From assembly GCA_964530225.1 (NCBI GenBank), contig CAZHBA010000069.1:1-36978 (forward strand): a DNA stretch of 36,978 bases, written 5' to 3'. Every line of letters starts with the position of its first letter. The first letter of the stretch is position 1. Source of the stretch: CAZHBA01 sp964530225 (GTDB lineage Bacteria > Pseudomonadota > Alphaproteobacteria > UBA6615). Below are positions 9,275-16,858 of the stretch, piece by piece. Position numbers and translations under genes: made by a program. The notes under the pieces were generated by a model. The model was not told where the DNA came from. It worked only from the letters and a program-made list of their open reading frames with translations, and did no database searches.

Positions 9275-9414
9275 TCCCCCATCAAGGGGGCTGAGGCAGG
9301 ACCGTTACGCCAATGGCGTGGCGTAAGCCAACCAAAGTTTTTTGCGAAGCGACTTTCGTCGCGCTGTGGCACGGAGGTTCGCGCTACAGCACCAACCCCT
9401 CTCCTCAAGGAGAG
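9275..9414. repeat. Hairpin-rich intergenic block
   Basis: In the 336-base gap after cysS I see a chain of stem-loops. They are CCCCC/GGGGG (9276-9290), TTACGCCA/TGGCGTAA (9305-9326, perfect 8-bp stem), GCGAC/GTCGC near 9345-9362, GCTGT/ACAGC around 9363-9390, and CTCTCC/GGAGAG with loop TCAA (9399-9414). The outer two units resemble each other (both a C-rich arm, an ATCAA or TCAA loop, a G-rich arm) and bracket the inner ones, as in composite REP arrays. No reading frame here looks coding. The first hairpin may end cysS transcription. Confidence 0.5.
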
Positions 9415-9530
9415 CGGCTAATCACGGCAATTTGAGCAACCGTCGGGTGGACGTGGCGACGCACGCCGTTACCTTTGGCCCATGATTAGGGACTTCTACC
9501 AACGTCATCATCCATCAGTAACGCGTCCGG

Positions 9531-9539
9531 TGATATAAT
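9531..9539 (+). promoter_or_regulatory. Extended -10 promoter upstream of the cupin gene
   Basis: TGATATAAT is a perfect extended -10 (TGn plus TATAAT) 31 bases before the cupin start at 9570. No good -35 hexamer is present at the usual distance, as expected for extended -10 promoters. A run of GAGGGAGGGA follows as ribosome-binding site. The site fits a sigma70-type promoter for the cupin and possibly the downstream dehydrogenase. Confidence 0.45.
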
Positions 9540-9569
9540 CCCGCGGTCACTACCCGAGGGAGGGACCAT

Positions 9570-9974
9570 ATGGGTACCAAACACACGCTGCGCCGCGTCG
9601 TCACGGGTTACGATGCGGAGGGCAAGTCGATTATTGTCCTGGATGACAAGCCGGAGAACGGCCGAGAGCCGACCGAGGTCTGGGCGACAGTCACGAATGC
9701 GGTTGAGGGAGCCAGCGAGTTTCGCGTCGTCGACATGCTTGCCGGCACCCGGCGCGAAATGCACCGCACCGACACCGTCGACTATGGGATCGTTCTGGCC
9801 GGCGAGGTTCACCTGGTACTTGAGCAGGCGGAGACATTGTTGCGCGCCGGCGACGTCGTCGTTCAGCGCGGCACGTCCCACGCTTGGTACAATCGCTCCG
9901 ACCACGCCGCGCGCATGGCTTTTGTCAACTTGAGCGGCCAGATTACCGATGCCGGGCGCTGTCCTGAAGTCTGA
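9570..9974 (+). CDS. Cupin-domain protein
   Basis: A single-domain cupin of 134 residues. The conserved beta-barrel motifs are about residues 60-110: the first motif, around MLAGTRREMHRTDTVDYGIVLAGEV, has H66 and the aspartate/tyrosine positions; the second, LLRAGDVVVQRGTSHAWYN, keeps the metal-ligand type histidine. Proteins of this form are annotated as cupin 2 domain proteins and often act as small-molecule isomerases, oxygenases or ligand sensors; the substrate is not evident. The start ATG is supported by GAGGGAGGGA directly upstream. It precedes a D-2-hydroxyacid dehydrogenase by 222 bases, but a hairpin and a repeat lie between them, so co-transcription is uncertain. Confidence 0.75.
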   Translation: MGTKHTLRRVVTGYDAEGKSIIVLDDKPENGREPTEVWATVTNAVEGASEFRVVDMLAGTRREMHRTDTVDYGIVLAGEVHLVLEQAETLLRAGDVVVQRGTSHAWYNRSDHAARMAFVNLSGQITDAGRCPEV

Positions 9975-10015
9975 TCTGATCGCAGGGAAATCGTAGGCGA
10001 CGGCCTCGCTCTTCT

Positions 10016-10040
10016 AGGCGCCGCCCTCCGGGTGGCTCCT
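10016..10040 (+). terminator. Stem-loop after the cupin gene
   Basis: AGGCGCCGCCC, loop TCC, then GGGTGGCTCCT form an 11-bp stem with mismatched positions, 41 bases after the cupin stop. There is no clear T run after it, so it could be a structural repeat or a weak terminator. Confidence 0.35.
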
Positions 10041-10076
10041 CAGTGTGATGTCTTGAGTTAAGGCGCGAACAGAAAA

Positions 10077-10121
10077 TCCTCATCCTGAAGAGGGCCGAAG
10101 GCGCGTTTCGAAGAATGGGGA
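10077..10121. repeat. Degenerate copy of REP-like palindromic element (copy C)
   Basis: TCCTCATCCTGAAGAGG, a GAAGGCGCG middle and TTTCGAAGAATGGGG reproduce the order of copy B at 7657-7713 with several substitutions. It is placed between the cupin and dehydrogenase genes, again non-coding. Confidence 0.45.
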
Positions 10122-10196
10122 ATACCCCGGTAAACCGCATGGGAAATCCATGAAGCTGGCTGGACAATTTCATGCCGCAGCAATTACGATCAGCCC

Positions 10197-11294
10197 ATGA
10201 AACCGCGCGTCTTCGTCTTCCAACCGGTCCCGCAGGTTGCCATCGACACGCTCGTGGCCGCCGCCGAGGTGACGGTCTACCCCCATCTCGACCGCATGAT
10301 CTCGATAGACGAGATGATCGGCGCGGCGCAGCGCCACGATTACCTGCTAGCGCTGCACGAGAACTTCATCCCCGCTGAGGTGCTGAGGGCTAATCCCAGC
10401 CTCAAGGGGGTTGGGATTCTGGGGGGTAAAACCGGCATGGTCGACTACGACGTGGCGCTCGAGCTCAAGGTGCCGGTGGTCTCGATCGGGCGCGAGGGCA
10501 TCCCCGGTGGCGGGCCCAACAAGAATACCGCCGACCTCACTGTCGCCTTGGTTCTCAATCTGGCCTACCGCGTCATCGAGGCGGATCGATATACCCACGC
10601 TGGCAAGTTCAGGCAGAACCAGACCATGGCGCTGATGGGCGTCGGTTGTCCAGGCAAGACGGTGGGCATGATCGGCCTCGGCAGTATGGGCAAATACATG
10701 GCGCCGGTGTTCCGCGCACTGCACATGCGGATCGTCTACAACAAGCGCTCGCGGCTTGCGCAGGACAAGGAGCAGGCGCTTGGCGTCGAGTGGGCCGCCG
10801 ACATGGACGACGTTTTTCGGCAGGCGGATTTTCTAGTCGTCGCCTGTCCGCTGACACTGGATACTATGGACATGATCGGCGCCCGCCAGTTCGATCTGAT
10901 GAAGCCGACGGCGTTTTTCATCAACACGGCACGCGGGCGCATCGTAGTTGAGGCGGACCTGATAGACGCGCTGCAGCAGGGCAAGATCGCCGGTGCCGGC
11001 ATCGAAACCTTCGCGAGCGAGCCGCCGGAACGGTGGGAAGTAGAGGTGCCGGAAGCGCTCTGCCGGATGGAGAACGTGATCCTCACACCCCATAATGGCG
11101 GCGCTACCTGGGATACCCGTGGCTTCATGCTGAACGCTGTCGCCGAGGGCATCGTCGCGCTGATCGCCGGCGAGCGGCCGGCGACGCTCATGAACCCCGA
11201 GATCTTCGGCGGTGACAAGCTCTATCCCGATCTCTATGGCCGCGGCCCGGCCGTGCCCGTCACCGATGGCGGTCCGGCGATCTACGCCTACTGA
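10197..11294 (+). CDS. D-isomer specific 2-hydroxyacid dehydrogenase family protein
   Basis: A cytoplasmic NAD(P)-dependent oxidoreductase of 365 residues. The Rossmann motif GMIGLGSMG is at 157-165, the catalytic arginine R246 lies in NTARGRIV, ETFASEPPE follows with the family glutamate region, and H299 stands in ILTPHNGGATWDT. The family interconverts 2-keto and D-2-hydroxy acids (phosphoglycerate, glyoxylate, lactate and others); the substrate is not identifiable. The Rossmann domain is inserted between the two halves of a catalytic domain, as usual. The C-terminal tail after the catalytic histidine is longer than in SerA-like enzymes and ends DGGPAIYAY. The ATG at 10197 is the natural start. 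TrmJ follows after 67 bases. Confidence 0.82.
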   Translation: MKPRVFVFQPVPQVAIDTLVAAAEVTVYPHLDRMISIDEMIGAAQRHDYLLALHENFIPAEVLRANPSLKGVGILGGKTGMVDYDVALELKVPVVSIGREGIPGGGPNKNTADLTVALVLNLAYRVIEADRYTHAGKFRQNQTMALMGVGCPGKTVGMIGLGSMGKYMAPVFRALHMRIVYNKRSRLAQDKEQALGVEWAADMDDVFRQADFLVVACPLTLDTMDMIGARQFDLMKPTAFFINTARGRIVVEADLIDALQQGKIAGAGIETFASEPPERWEVEVPEALCRMENVILTPHNGGATWDTRGFMLNAVAEGIVALIAGERPATLMNPEIFGGDKLYPDLYGRGPAVPVTDGGPAIYAY

Positions 11295-11361
11295 ACTTTC
11301 CGGCTGTCAACTTTGCGCTCGCCGCCGCTGCGGCGTATATGCGGTTATGGAGGCAAAGCTA

Positions 11362-12162
11362 ATGTCCGGTACCAACAGAACACAGCCGCCGGTTATTGGC
11401 GGCCCCCGTATCATTCTCATCGAGCCGCAGTTGGCGGAAAATATAGGTGCGACGGCGCGCGCGATGCTGAATTGCGGCCTTACCGATCTGGCACTGGTGA
11501 AGCCGCGCCAGGAATGGCCTCACCCAAGGGCCGAAGCCATGGCGTCCGGCGCCACCGAAGTGCTCGACAACGCGCAATTGTTCGATAGCGTCGAGGACGC
11601 GATCGCCGGGCTCAACCGGGTCTATGCGATGACGGCCCGGCCGCGCGAAATGACGGTTAGGGTAACCACCTCCCGCCAGGCCGCCGGCGAATTGCGCTCG
11701 GCGTGGCGGGCGGGCGAGGCTGTCGGGGTTTTATTTGGACCAGAACGCTCCGGGATGACGAACGAACATATTGCGCTGGCCGATACGTTGATCTCGGTGC
11801 CCTTGAACCCGGCCTATGCGTCGCTCAATCTGGCGCAGGCGGTGCTGGTCGTGGGCTACGAGTGGTTTACGGCAGAAACGGACACCCCGGCTGAACAGAT
11901 GGTCGAACCCGATACCAGGCCGGCTACAAAATCTGAATTGATGGATTTCTTTGCGCGTTTCGAGACCGCCCTAGATACCGGTGGTTTTTTCCGCTCGCCC
12001 GATATGCGTCCCTCGATGGTGCGTAATTTGCGCGTTATGCTGCAGCGTGCCAACCTCACCGAGCAGGAGGTGCGCACGTTGCACGGCGTCGTCTCCTGTC
12101 TTACCGAGAGCTGGCGGGACACCAAAAACCAACGCCGCTACCGCGGCGAGTTGGACGATTAA
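11362..12162 (+). CDS. trmJ: TrmJ-type tRNA/rRNA 2'-O-methyltransferase (SPOUT family)
   Basis: Methylates a ribose 2'-hydroxyl, in the TrmJ group position 32 of tRNA, using S-adenosylmethionine. At 266 residues it has the SPOUT fold signatures: PRIILIEPQLAENIGATARAM at the N-terminus, VLFGPERSGMTNEHIALAD in the middle and VPLNPAYASLNLAQAVLVVGYE, which forms the knotted cofactor site. The helical C-terminus (about 185-266) has PSMVRNLRVMLQRANLTEQEVRTLHGVV. The frame is open from 11212, but ATG 11362 is chosen because GGAGG lies 8 bases before it and the extra residues would overlap the dehydrogenase gene. It is convergent with the EamA permease; the two coding regions overlap by four bases at their stops. 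Confidence 0.88.
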   Translation: MSGTNRTQPPVIGGPRIILIEPQLAENIGATARAMLNCGLTDLALVKPRQEWPHPRAEAMASGATEVLDNAQLFDSVEDAIAGLNRVYAMTARPREMTVRVTTSRQAAGELRSAWRAGEAVGVLFGPERSGMTNEHIALADTLISVPLNPAYASLNLAQAVLVVGYEWFTAETDTPAEQMVEPDTRPATKSELMDFFARFETALDTGGFFRSPDMRPSMVRNLRVMLQRANLTEQEVRTLHGVVSCLTESWRDTKNQRRYRGELDD

Positions 12163-13049
12163 GCTCGAGCAACGGCCCCCTCACGGCGCAAGCTGATCAA
12201 GAAATAGACCGCCAAGGTGACGACGATTAGCGCGCCGCCGCCGAGGCTAACCAGGGTCGGAACCTGGCCGATGAAAATCCAGGCCCAGAGTGGGCCGATC
12301 ACCGCTTCAAGCAGGACAATCAGGCTGACTTCGGGGGCCGGTAGATAGCGCGGGCCTAGGCTGATTAGGCCAAACGAGATGGGCAGCACGACAAAGCCCA
12401 GTAGCCCCAGCCACAGCGCGTCGAGTTCGCTAACGGTGAGGGTGGGTGCGAAAAACAGTGCGATCACCGCGATCATATAGCCGCCGCAGGCGACGGCGAG
12501 CCGGGCGTCGGTATGCGGCGCCCAGCGCAGGACGACCAGCGTGCCCGCCCAGCAGGCGGCGGCAAGAACGGCGGTTAGGTCGCCTAATATGTCGCCGCGG
12601 CCAAGCCCGTCGCCAAATATGATCGCCATGCCAGCCAGCGCGATCGCGATAGCGGTGATGGTCCGCTGCGGCACCCGCTCTTTGAGAAACAGCCAGGCCA
12701 ACATCGCGGCGAAAAGCGGCGCGACGGCGACGAGAAACAGCGTGTTGGCGACGCTGGTGATGACGACCGCGGTGACGAATGCGACCGACGAACTGGTGAA
12801 CAGAACCGCGACGCCAAGGGTTGGCAGAGCAAAAAACGGTGGGGCCGGTTTGCGCTGCCGCCTTTGCCATGCCAAGGAAAATAGGGTTAACGCGATGGCC
12901 ATCAACAGCCCGCGCCAGAACAGCATGGTCCAGATATCGGCGCTAACCAGGGTGGTTAACAGGCCGTCGGGAGTCAGAACTAGCACACCCAACGTAACGA
13001 TAGCGATTCCGCGGGTTTGCGGGCTTGCCGCCGGATTAGCGCCAGGCAT
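12159..13049 (-). CDS. DMT superfamily permease (EamA domains)
   Basis: An inner-membrane protein of 296 residues with about ten hydrophobic helices in two EamA repeats. It begins TRGIAIVTLGVLVLTPDGLLTTL and has the conserved proline/glutamate segment in helix 4 (VAPLFAAMLAWLFLKERVPQRT) and its second-half counterpart (EVSLIVLLEAVIGPLWAWIFIGQVP). The family exports metabolites and drugs; substrate unknown. The frame is open to 13187, but the Met at 13049 starts a typical EamA N-terminus, so the upstream 46 residues are treated as leader; the ribosome site is weak and this choice is moderate. It diverges from rpsD. Confidence 0.8.
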   Translation of the reverse strand: MPGANPAASPQTRGIAIVTLGVLVLTPDGLLTTLVSADIWTMLFWRGLLMAIALTLFSLAWQRRQRKPAPPFFALPTLGVAVLFTSSSVAFVTAVVITSVANTLFLVAVAPLFAAMLAWLFLKERVPQRTITAIAIALAGMAIIFGDGLGRGDILGDLTAVLAAACWAGTLVVLRWAPHTDARLAVACGGYMIAVIALFFAPTLTVSELDALWLGLLGFVVLPISFGLISLGPRYLPAPEVSLIVLLEAVIGPLWAWIFIGQVPTLVSLGGGALIVVTLAVYFLISLRREGAVARA

Positions 13050-13256
13050 AAGGACCCGCGGTATTTTCGGGGAAAGCCGGGGGCGGGCCGGGCTCGAAAC
13101 GAAGGTTTGACATGAACCACTAGTTCCTTGTAAATGCGCCCGATTCCTGGGAACGCGGACCGGCCGAAAGGACTGTCTCCCGTGCAAAGCCGCTTATATT
13201 GCGGCGACGCGCCTACCGGGACAACAAAATAGAAGCCAGTAAAAGGTAAGCAAACG

Positions 13257-13871
13257 ATGACGAAACGTCACAACTCGAAGTACAAGATCGACCGCCGGCT
13301 CGGCGTCAATTTATGGGGACGGCCAAAGAGCCCCTTCAACCGCCGCGAATACGGCCCCGGCGAGCATGGCCGCCGGCGCAAAAAGCCGTCCGATTACGGC
13401 CTCCACCTGGCCGCCAAGCAAAAGCTTAAAGGTTACTACGGCAGCATCGGCGAAAAGCAGTTCCACAAATATTACGTCGAGGCGGTGCGCCGCCGCGGCG
13501 ACACCGGCCAGAATCTGATCGAGCTACTTGAGCGCCGGCTCGACGCTGCTATCTACCGAATGAAATTCGTTCCAACGGTTTTCGCCGCACGCCAGTTCGT
13601 CAGCCACGGCCACATCCTGGTCAACGGTAAGAAGGTCAATATTCCCTCCTACAGCGTCAAGGATGGCGATGTTATCGAGGTGAAGGAAAAGTCGCGCGAG
13701 ATCCCGATTGTTCTGGAGGCCAGTGCTTCGGCCGAACGCGACCTGCCCGATTACATAGATGTCGATCTCGACCGCCTGCGCGGCACATTTACCCGCGGTC
13801 CCAGTCTGGCCGACGTGCCCTATCCGGTACAGATGGAGCCGAACTTGGTTATCGAGTATTACTCGCTGTAA
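13257..13871 (+). CDS. rpsD: 30S ribosomal protein S4
   Basis: Primary 16S rRNA-binding protein that nucleates assembly of the 30S body. The 204 residues match bacterial S4. The N-terminal domain has KIDRRLGVNLWGRPKSPFNRR and YGPGEHGRRRKK and lacks the zinc-binding cysteines (cysteine-free type). The S4 RNA-binding domain follows (about residues 94-155, LERRLDAAIYRMKFV and HILVNGKKVNIPSY), and the C-terminus ends PNLVIEYYSL. AAAGGTAAG lies ahead of ATG 13257. A TATATT about 57 bases upstream, inside a CCGC/GCGG dyad, is a possible -10 element. Transcribed alone here rather than in an alpha-operon. Confidence 0.96.
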   Translation: MTKRHNSKYKIDRRLGVNLWGRPKSPFNRREYGPGEHGRRRKKPSDYGLHLAAKQKLKGYYGSIGEKQFHKYYVEAVRRRGDTGQNLIELLERRLDAAIYRMKFVPTVFAARQFVSHGHILVNGKKVNIPSYSVKDGDVIEVKEKSREIPIVLEASASAERDLPDYIDVDLDRLRGTFTRGPSLADVPYPVQMEPNLVIEYYSL

Positions 13872-13874
13872 GCG

Positions 13875-14450
13875 TTATAAAGTAATTTTCGAAAGACCGC
13901 CTCCAGGGTAATCGATATCGGCAGGTGTCAAAACACCGGTCAATTCCTTGATGTTATAATGCTTGTTGAAGGTGTTCGGCCGCGCTCGTGTTGTGCGTTT
14001 GGCTGCTGCTGTGCTCTGCAATCCGGTCGTGAACCGCGACAGTTGATTAGCCAAATCATAGATGACCGTCGCCTCCTCGTAGCCAAGCGACCTGAATTCA
14101 TCGATCCTTTCGTTCCAGGCGACCGCCTGGATAATGTATAAGGGTCACCAATCGAATGATCGGGAGAACAGCAGGATCAAACCGCGCTTGCGTCTCAGTA
14201 AAGAGAATTCACGCACTTCGTCAAATTGGTCGACGACCGTCAACGGGTGGGGTAGCGCCGTACCGGCAATCGGACCCTTGTCGAGAATGTCTAGATTCTC
14301 AGCGGACGATATGGCCCGGAAGGCTTTGCCAAAAACAGCGCCACCAACCCAGCGTTCAATAGGCCGGTTAGGAAATACCTTGACGACAACGAGAATCGCT
14401 CCTTTGCGGCAAGCACTTATGCGGGAGCGATTATAGATAGGTGGCGGTTA
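13875..14450 (-). pseudogene. Broken sulfotransferase-like reading frame with in-frame TGA
   Basis: Between rpsD and the VOC gene one minus-strand frame runs from a TAA at 14448-14450 to a TAA at 13875-13877, interrupted only by TGA at 14145-14147. Both halves read like protein: GAILVVVKVFPNRPIERWVGG and LILLFSRSFDW before the TGA; IIQAVAWNERIDEFRSLGYE, ATVIYDLANQL and FNKHYNIKELTGVLTPADI after it. The pattern around the break suggests a sulfotransferase-type protein, but I cannot name it firmly. No ATG, GTG or TTG precedes the first conserved stretch, so the 5' end is also lost. It ends only four bases past the rpsD stop, convergent. Best read as a decayed gene; the hairpin just after the TGA is discussed in the findings. 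Confidence 0.5.
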
Positions 14451-14507
14451 AGCGTTGGTCGCTTTTACAACACTTTTTTTGAACACTGGTGTATTTAAAG
14501 GTCGGCG

Positions 14508-15077
14508 CTATGCAGCCTTACGCTTTTTTGGTCGTTTGGCAACAGGTGCCTTGACCGGTGTTGGCGAGCCGAGCTTTTTGTTCGACTTGGCCACCTTGGA
14601 CTTCGATTTACCCACGCGCACCGGCATTGTTTTGTTTAGCGCTTCGCCCTTACGGGTTCGCCTGCGCGCCTTGGCGGAACCATAAAAGGGCTCTAGATCA
14701 TCGTTTTTAGATCCCGCGAACTGCACTTCGATCTTATTTCCGTCGGGGTCGTATACGTTTACCTGGCACACGTTAATGCGGTCTAGAAAAACCACATAGT
14801 AGGGCGCATCGGCCTTGCGCAACTTGGTTTGAAACCTTTTCATTGAGCCCGTGCTGCGCAGCGCGAAATGCTCAACCTGCGCCTCGCCGGAGGGGATGCG
14901 TTTGGTCGATTCGACGAGATGGACGATTGCCCGGCCCCTGCAATAATGCCACGCGCCACCGAATTCGAAAGGTGGCCGCTTGCCGCGCTTGAGGCCGATG
15001 ACGTCTTCGTAAAACGCCGACATTTCGTCGAGCCGATTTGTGCGGATATTAACGTGGTCGAGCCATGCCATAGTCAT
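14508..15077 (-). CDS. VOC (glyoxalase/bleomycin resistance) domain protein with basic tail
   Basis: A 189-residue protein. Residues 1-120 are a single VOC unit pair, WLDHVNIRTNRLDEMSAFYEDVIGL to YDPDGNKIEVQF, with the likely metal ligands H8, H70 and E117. VOC proteins act as lyases, dioxygenases or binding proteins; no specific reaction is evident. Residues 136-189 are a lysine/arginine-rich tail (21 K/R, one acidic residue, many Ala, Pro and Ser) resembling histone H1-like or RNA-binding tails and not part of ordinary VOC enzymes. Two possible ATG starts (15077, 15071) are adjacent. It is codirectional with rarD, whose stop is 80 bases upstream. Confidence 0.75.
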   Translation of the reverse strand: MTMAWLDHVNIRTNRLDEMSAFYEDVIGLKRGKRPPFEFGGAWHYCRGRAIVHLVESTKRIPSGEAQVEHFALRSTGSMKRFQTKLRKADAPYYVVFLDRINVCQVNVYDPDGNKIEVQFAGSKNDDLEPFYGSAKARRRTRKGEALNKTMPVRVGKSKSKVAKSNKKLGSPTPVKAPVAKRPKKRKAA

Positions 15078-15157
15078 CGGTTTTGTATCCCCTTCGGGCT
15101 TGCGTTTTATGCCTCTATTTTGCGACGGTCAGCCAAGTGTTTCAATGCGGTTATGCT

Positions 15158-16108
15158 TCATACCTGACGTGTACGCCAGACCTCGCCGGAGTACAGGAAC
15201 AGCCCCACCCATAATAGTCCAAATGACACTAATTCGTTGGCACCAAACGTTTCGCCGAAAAACCAGACCGCTAGGACCAAATAGACCGATGGTGTGAAAT
15301 ATTGGATTAAACCGATCGTCGTCAAGCGAATGCGGCGGGCGCTGGCGGCGAACATCAGTAGTGGCACCCCGGTAATAATTCCGGCGGTGACGATCAGCAG
15401 ATCGAAATTCAGGCCTTTGCTGCCGAACCCGCCAGTGCCGTGCCACTCAAGCCAGAATAGGAAGGCCAGACTAAAGGGCGATAGCAGCAGGCATTCGACG
15501 AACAGGCCGACGGCGCTGCCGGCGCTCACCGTCTTGCGGATCATTCCGTAGATACCGAAGCTGAAGGCGATAACCAGCGCGATCCACGGCAGGCTGCCAT
15601 AGGCGATAAATTGGCTGGTGACGGCGCTGGCGGCCAAGGCGACCGCTATCCACTGCACTAGGTTGGGACGCTCACGTAGAATGACGAAGCCAAGAAACAC
15701 GCTGACCAGGGGGCTCAGGAAATAGCCCAGGCTCGATGCGACGAGTTGGTCGGTGGCGATGGAAAAAACGTACATGCTCCAGTTGACGCTAACCAAAGCC
15801 GCGCTCGCTAATAATGTGAAGAAGACCCGTCGGTTGGATAGCGCGGCATACGTCGCTGGCCACTGCCGGCTAACAGTCAACACCAAAAGCATGAACGGAA
15901 TGCACCAGACGACCCTATGGGCGATGATTTCGACAGCGCCAAGATCGCCCAGCGCGCGGAAATAGAATGGCGTGAACCCCCAGATCAGAAACGCCGACAC
16001 GGCAAAGCCGAGACCCGCCGTCTCATCGTGCGAGAGGTTTTTTTTGAGGGGTATTTCAGGTGGTAGCGGTGACAGGGTACGGGCTCGACAAATAGCTGTG
16101 GCGCACAA
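15158..16108 (-). CDS. rarD: RarD-type EamA permease
   Basis: An inner-membrane DMT-superfamily protein with ten predicted helices in about 316 residues. RarD-type wording is clear: FAVSAFLIWGFTPFYFRAL, EIIAHRVVWCIPFMLLVL, VNWSMYVFSIATDQLVASSLGYFLSPLVSVFLGF, and in the second half GVPLLMFAASARRIRLTTIGLIQYFTPS. The physiological substrate of RarD is unknown; the name comes from chloramphenicol sensitivity. The start is uncertain: TTG at 16108 gives 20 extra residues before the first helix, has only a weak ribosome site, and no in-frame ATG exists before the first membrane segment. It lies downstream of grxD on the same strand with an 84-base gap. Confidence 0.85.
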   Translation of the reverse strand: MCATAICRARTLSPLPPEIPLKKNLSHDETAGLGFAVSAFLIWGFTPFYFRALGDLGAVEIIAHRVVWCIPFMLLVLTVSRQWPATYAALSNRRVFFTLLASAALVSVNWSMYVFSIATDQLVASSLGYFLSPLVSVFLGFVILRERPNLVQWIAVALAASAVTSQFIAYGSLPWIALVIAFSFGIYGMIRKTVSAGSAVGLFVECLLLSPFSLAFLFWLEWHGTGGFGSKGLNFDLLIVTAGIITGVPLLMFAASARRIRLTTIGLIQYFTPSVYLVLAVWFFGETFGANELVSFGLLWVGLFLYSGEVWRTRQV

Positions 16109-16192
16109 ACCCTATAGGATTATGGTTGAACGGCAAACAAAACGGACCCCGATTATCGCGGTTCGCATAATTATTAGAGGGTTAGGGACAGG

Positions 16193-16531
16193 CTAGGCGG
16201 GATTGCGTTCGATGCCGGCCTGATTGAAAAATTCCTCTAATTCGCCAGTCTCGAACATTTCGCGCAGAATGTCACAACCGCCGACGAACTCGCCCTTGAC
16301 GTAGAGCTGGGGAACGGTCGGCCAGTTGGAAAACTCTTTGATACCCTGGCGAATATCAGGGTCCACCAAAACATCGCTTGAGTTGAACTTTACGCCCATG
16401 TGATTGAGGATCTGCACCACGGCGGCGGAGAACCCACATTGGGGAAATACCGGCGTGCCCTTCATGAACAACATAACATCGTTACCGCTAACTTCCTGTT
16501 TGATGCGTTCGATTGTCGGATTGTCGGTCAT
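16193..16531 (-). CDS. grxD: Grx4-family monothiol glutaredoxin
   Basis: A 112-residue CGFS-type glutaredoxin. The active site PQCGFS has C32, preceded by the glutathione-contact lysine in LFMKGTP and followed by WPTVPQLYVKGEFVGGCDI, the cis-proline and GG(C)D motifs. Monothiol CGFS proteins carry and deliver [2Fe-2S] clusters and partner with BolA proteins rather than acting as general disulfide reductants. The BolA gene ends only 42 bases upstream on the same strand, so this pair is expected to form a complex. The ATG at 16531 is unambiguous. It belongs to the end of the purine block, a common alphaproteobacterial arrangement. Confidence 0.93.
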   Translation of the reverse strand: MTDNPTIERIKQEVSGNDVMLFMKGTPVFPQCGFSAAVVQILNHMGVKFNSSDVLVDPDIRQGIKEFSNWPTVPQLYVKGEFVGGCDILREMFETGELEEFFNQAGIERNPA

Positions 16532-16573
16532 CTTCTGTAATCCTATCCGGTAATCTCTACGGTTTGATTTTGG

Positions 16574-16813
16574 TTAAGCGTTCTCGCGGGCTGCGGTTTG
16601 CAGCGCCAGCGCGTGCAACTCGCTGCCCATGCGGCCCTGCAGCGCCTCATACACCATTTGGTGCTGCTGAACCCGCGTTTTGTCGGTAAAGGCGTCGGAG
16701 ACGACATGGGCGAGATAGTGATCGCCGTCGCCGCGCAAATCTTCGATGCGTATCTCGGCGTCGGGCATGGCCTCTTTGATCAACCGCTCTATTTCATCTG
16801 CTGCCATTGGCAT
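16574..16813 (-). CDS. BolA family protein
   Basis: A small (79-residue) cytoplasmic protein of the BolA/IbaG class. The fold signatures are the N-terminal helix ADEIERLIKEAMPDAEIRIEDL, the strand GDHYLAHVVSDAF and the conserved helix start RVQQHQMVYEAL with histidine, ending GSELHALALQT. It partners monothiol Grx4 in iron-sulfur trafficking, matching the downstream grxD. Of three in-frame starts, ATG 16813 is chosen since GGAAGG stands 9 bases before it; the longer frame to 16831 lacks such a site. The purL stop is 45 bases upstream and the arrangement suggests co-transcription with the purine genes. Confidence 0.9.
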   Translation of the reverse strand: MPMAADEIERLIKEAMPDAEIRIEDLRGDGDHYLAHVVSDAFTDKTRVQQHQMVYEALQGRMGSELHALALQTAARENA

Positions 16814-16858
16814 CGGTAGGTTCCTTCCCAATTGGTCCGCGCACCTGCTTTTCCGCTA

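Noticed and set aside
13922..13937. GGTGT-CAAA-ACACC hairpin after rpsD as its terminator
   Set aside because: It lies inside the decayed reading frame (LTGVLTP) and lacks a following T run.
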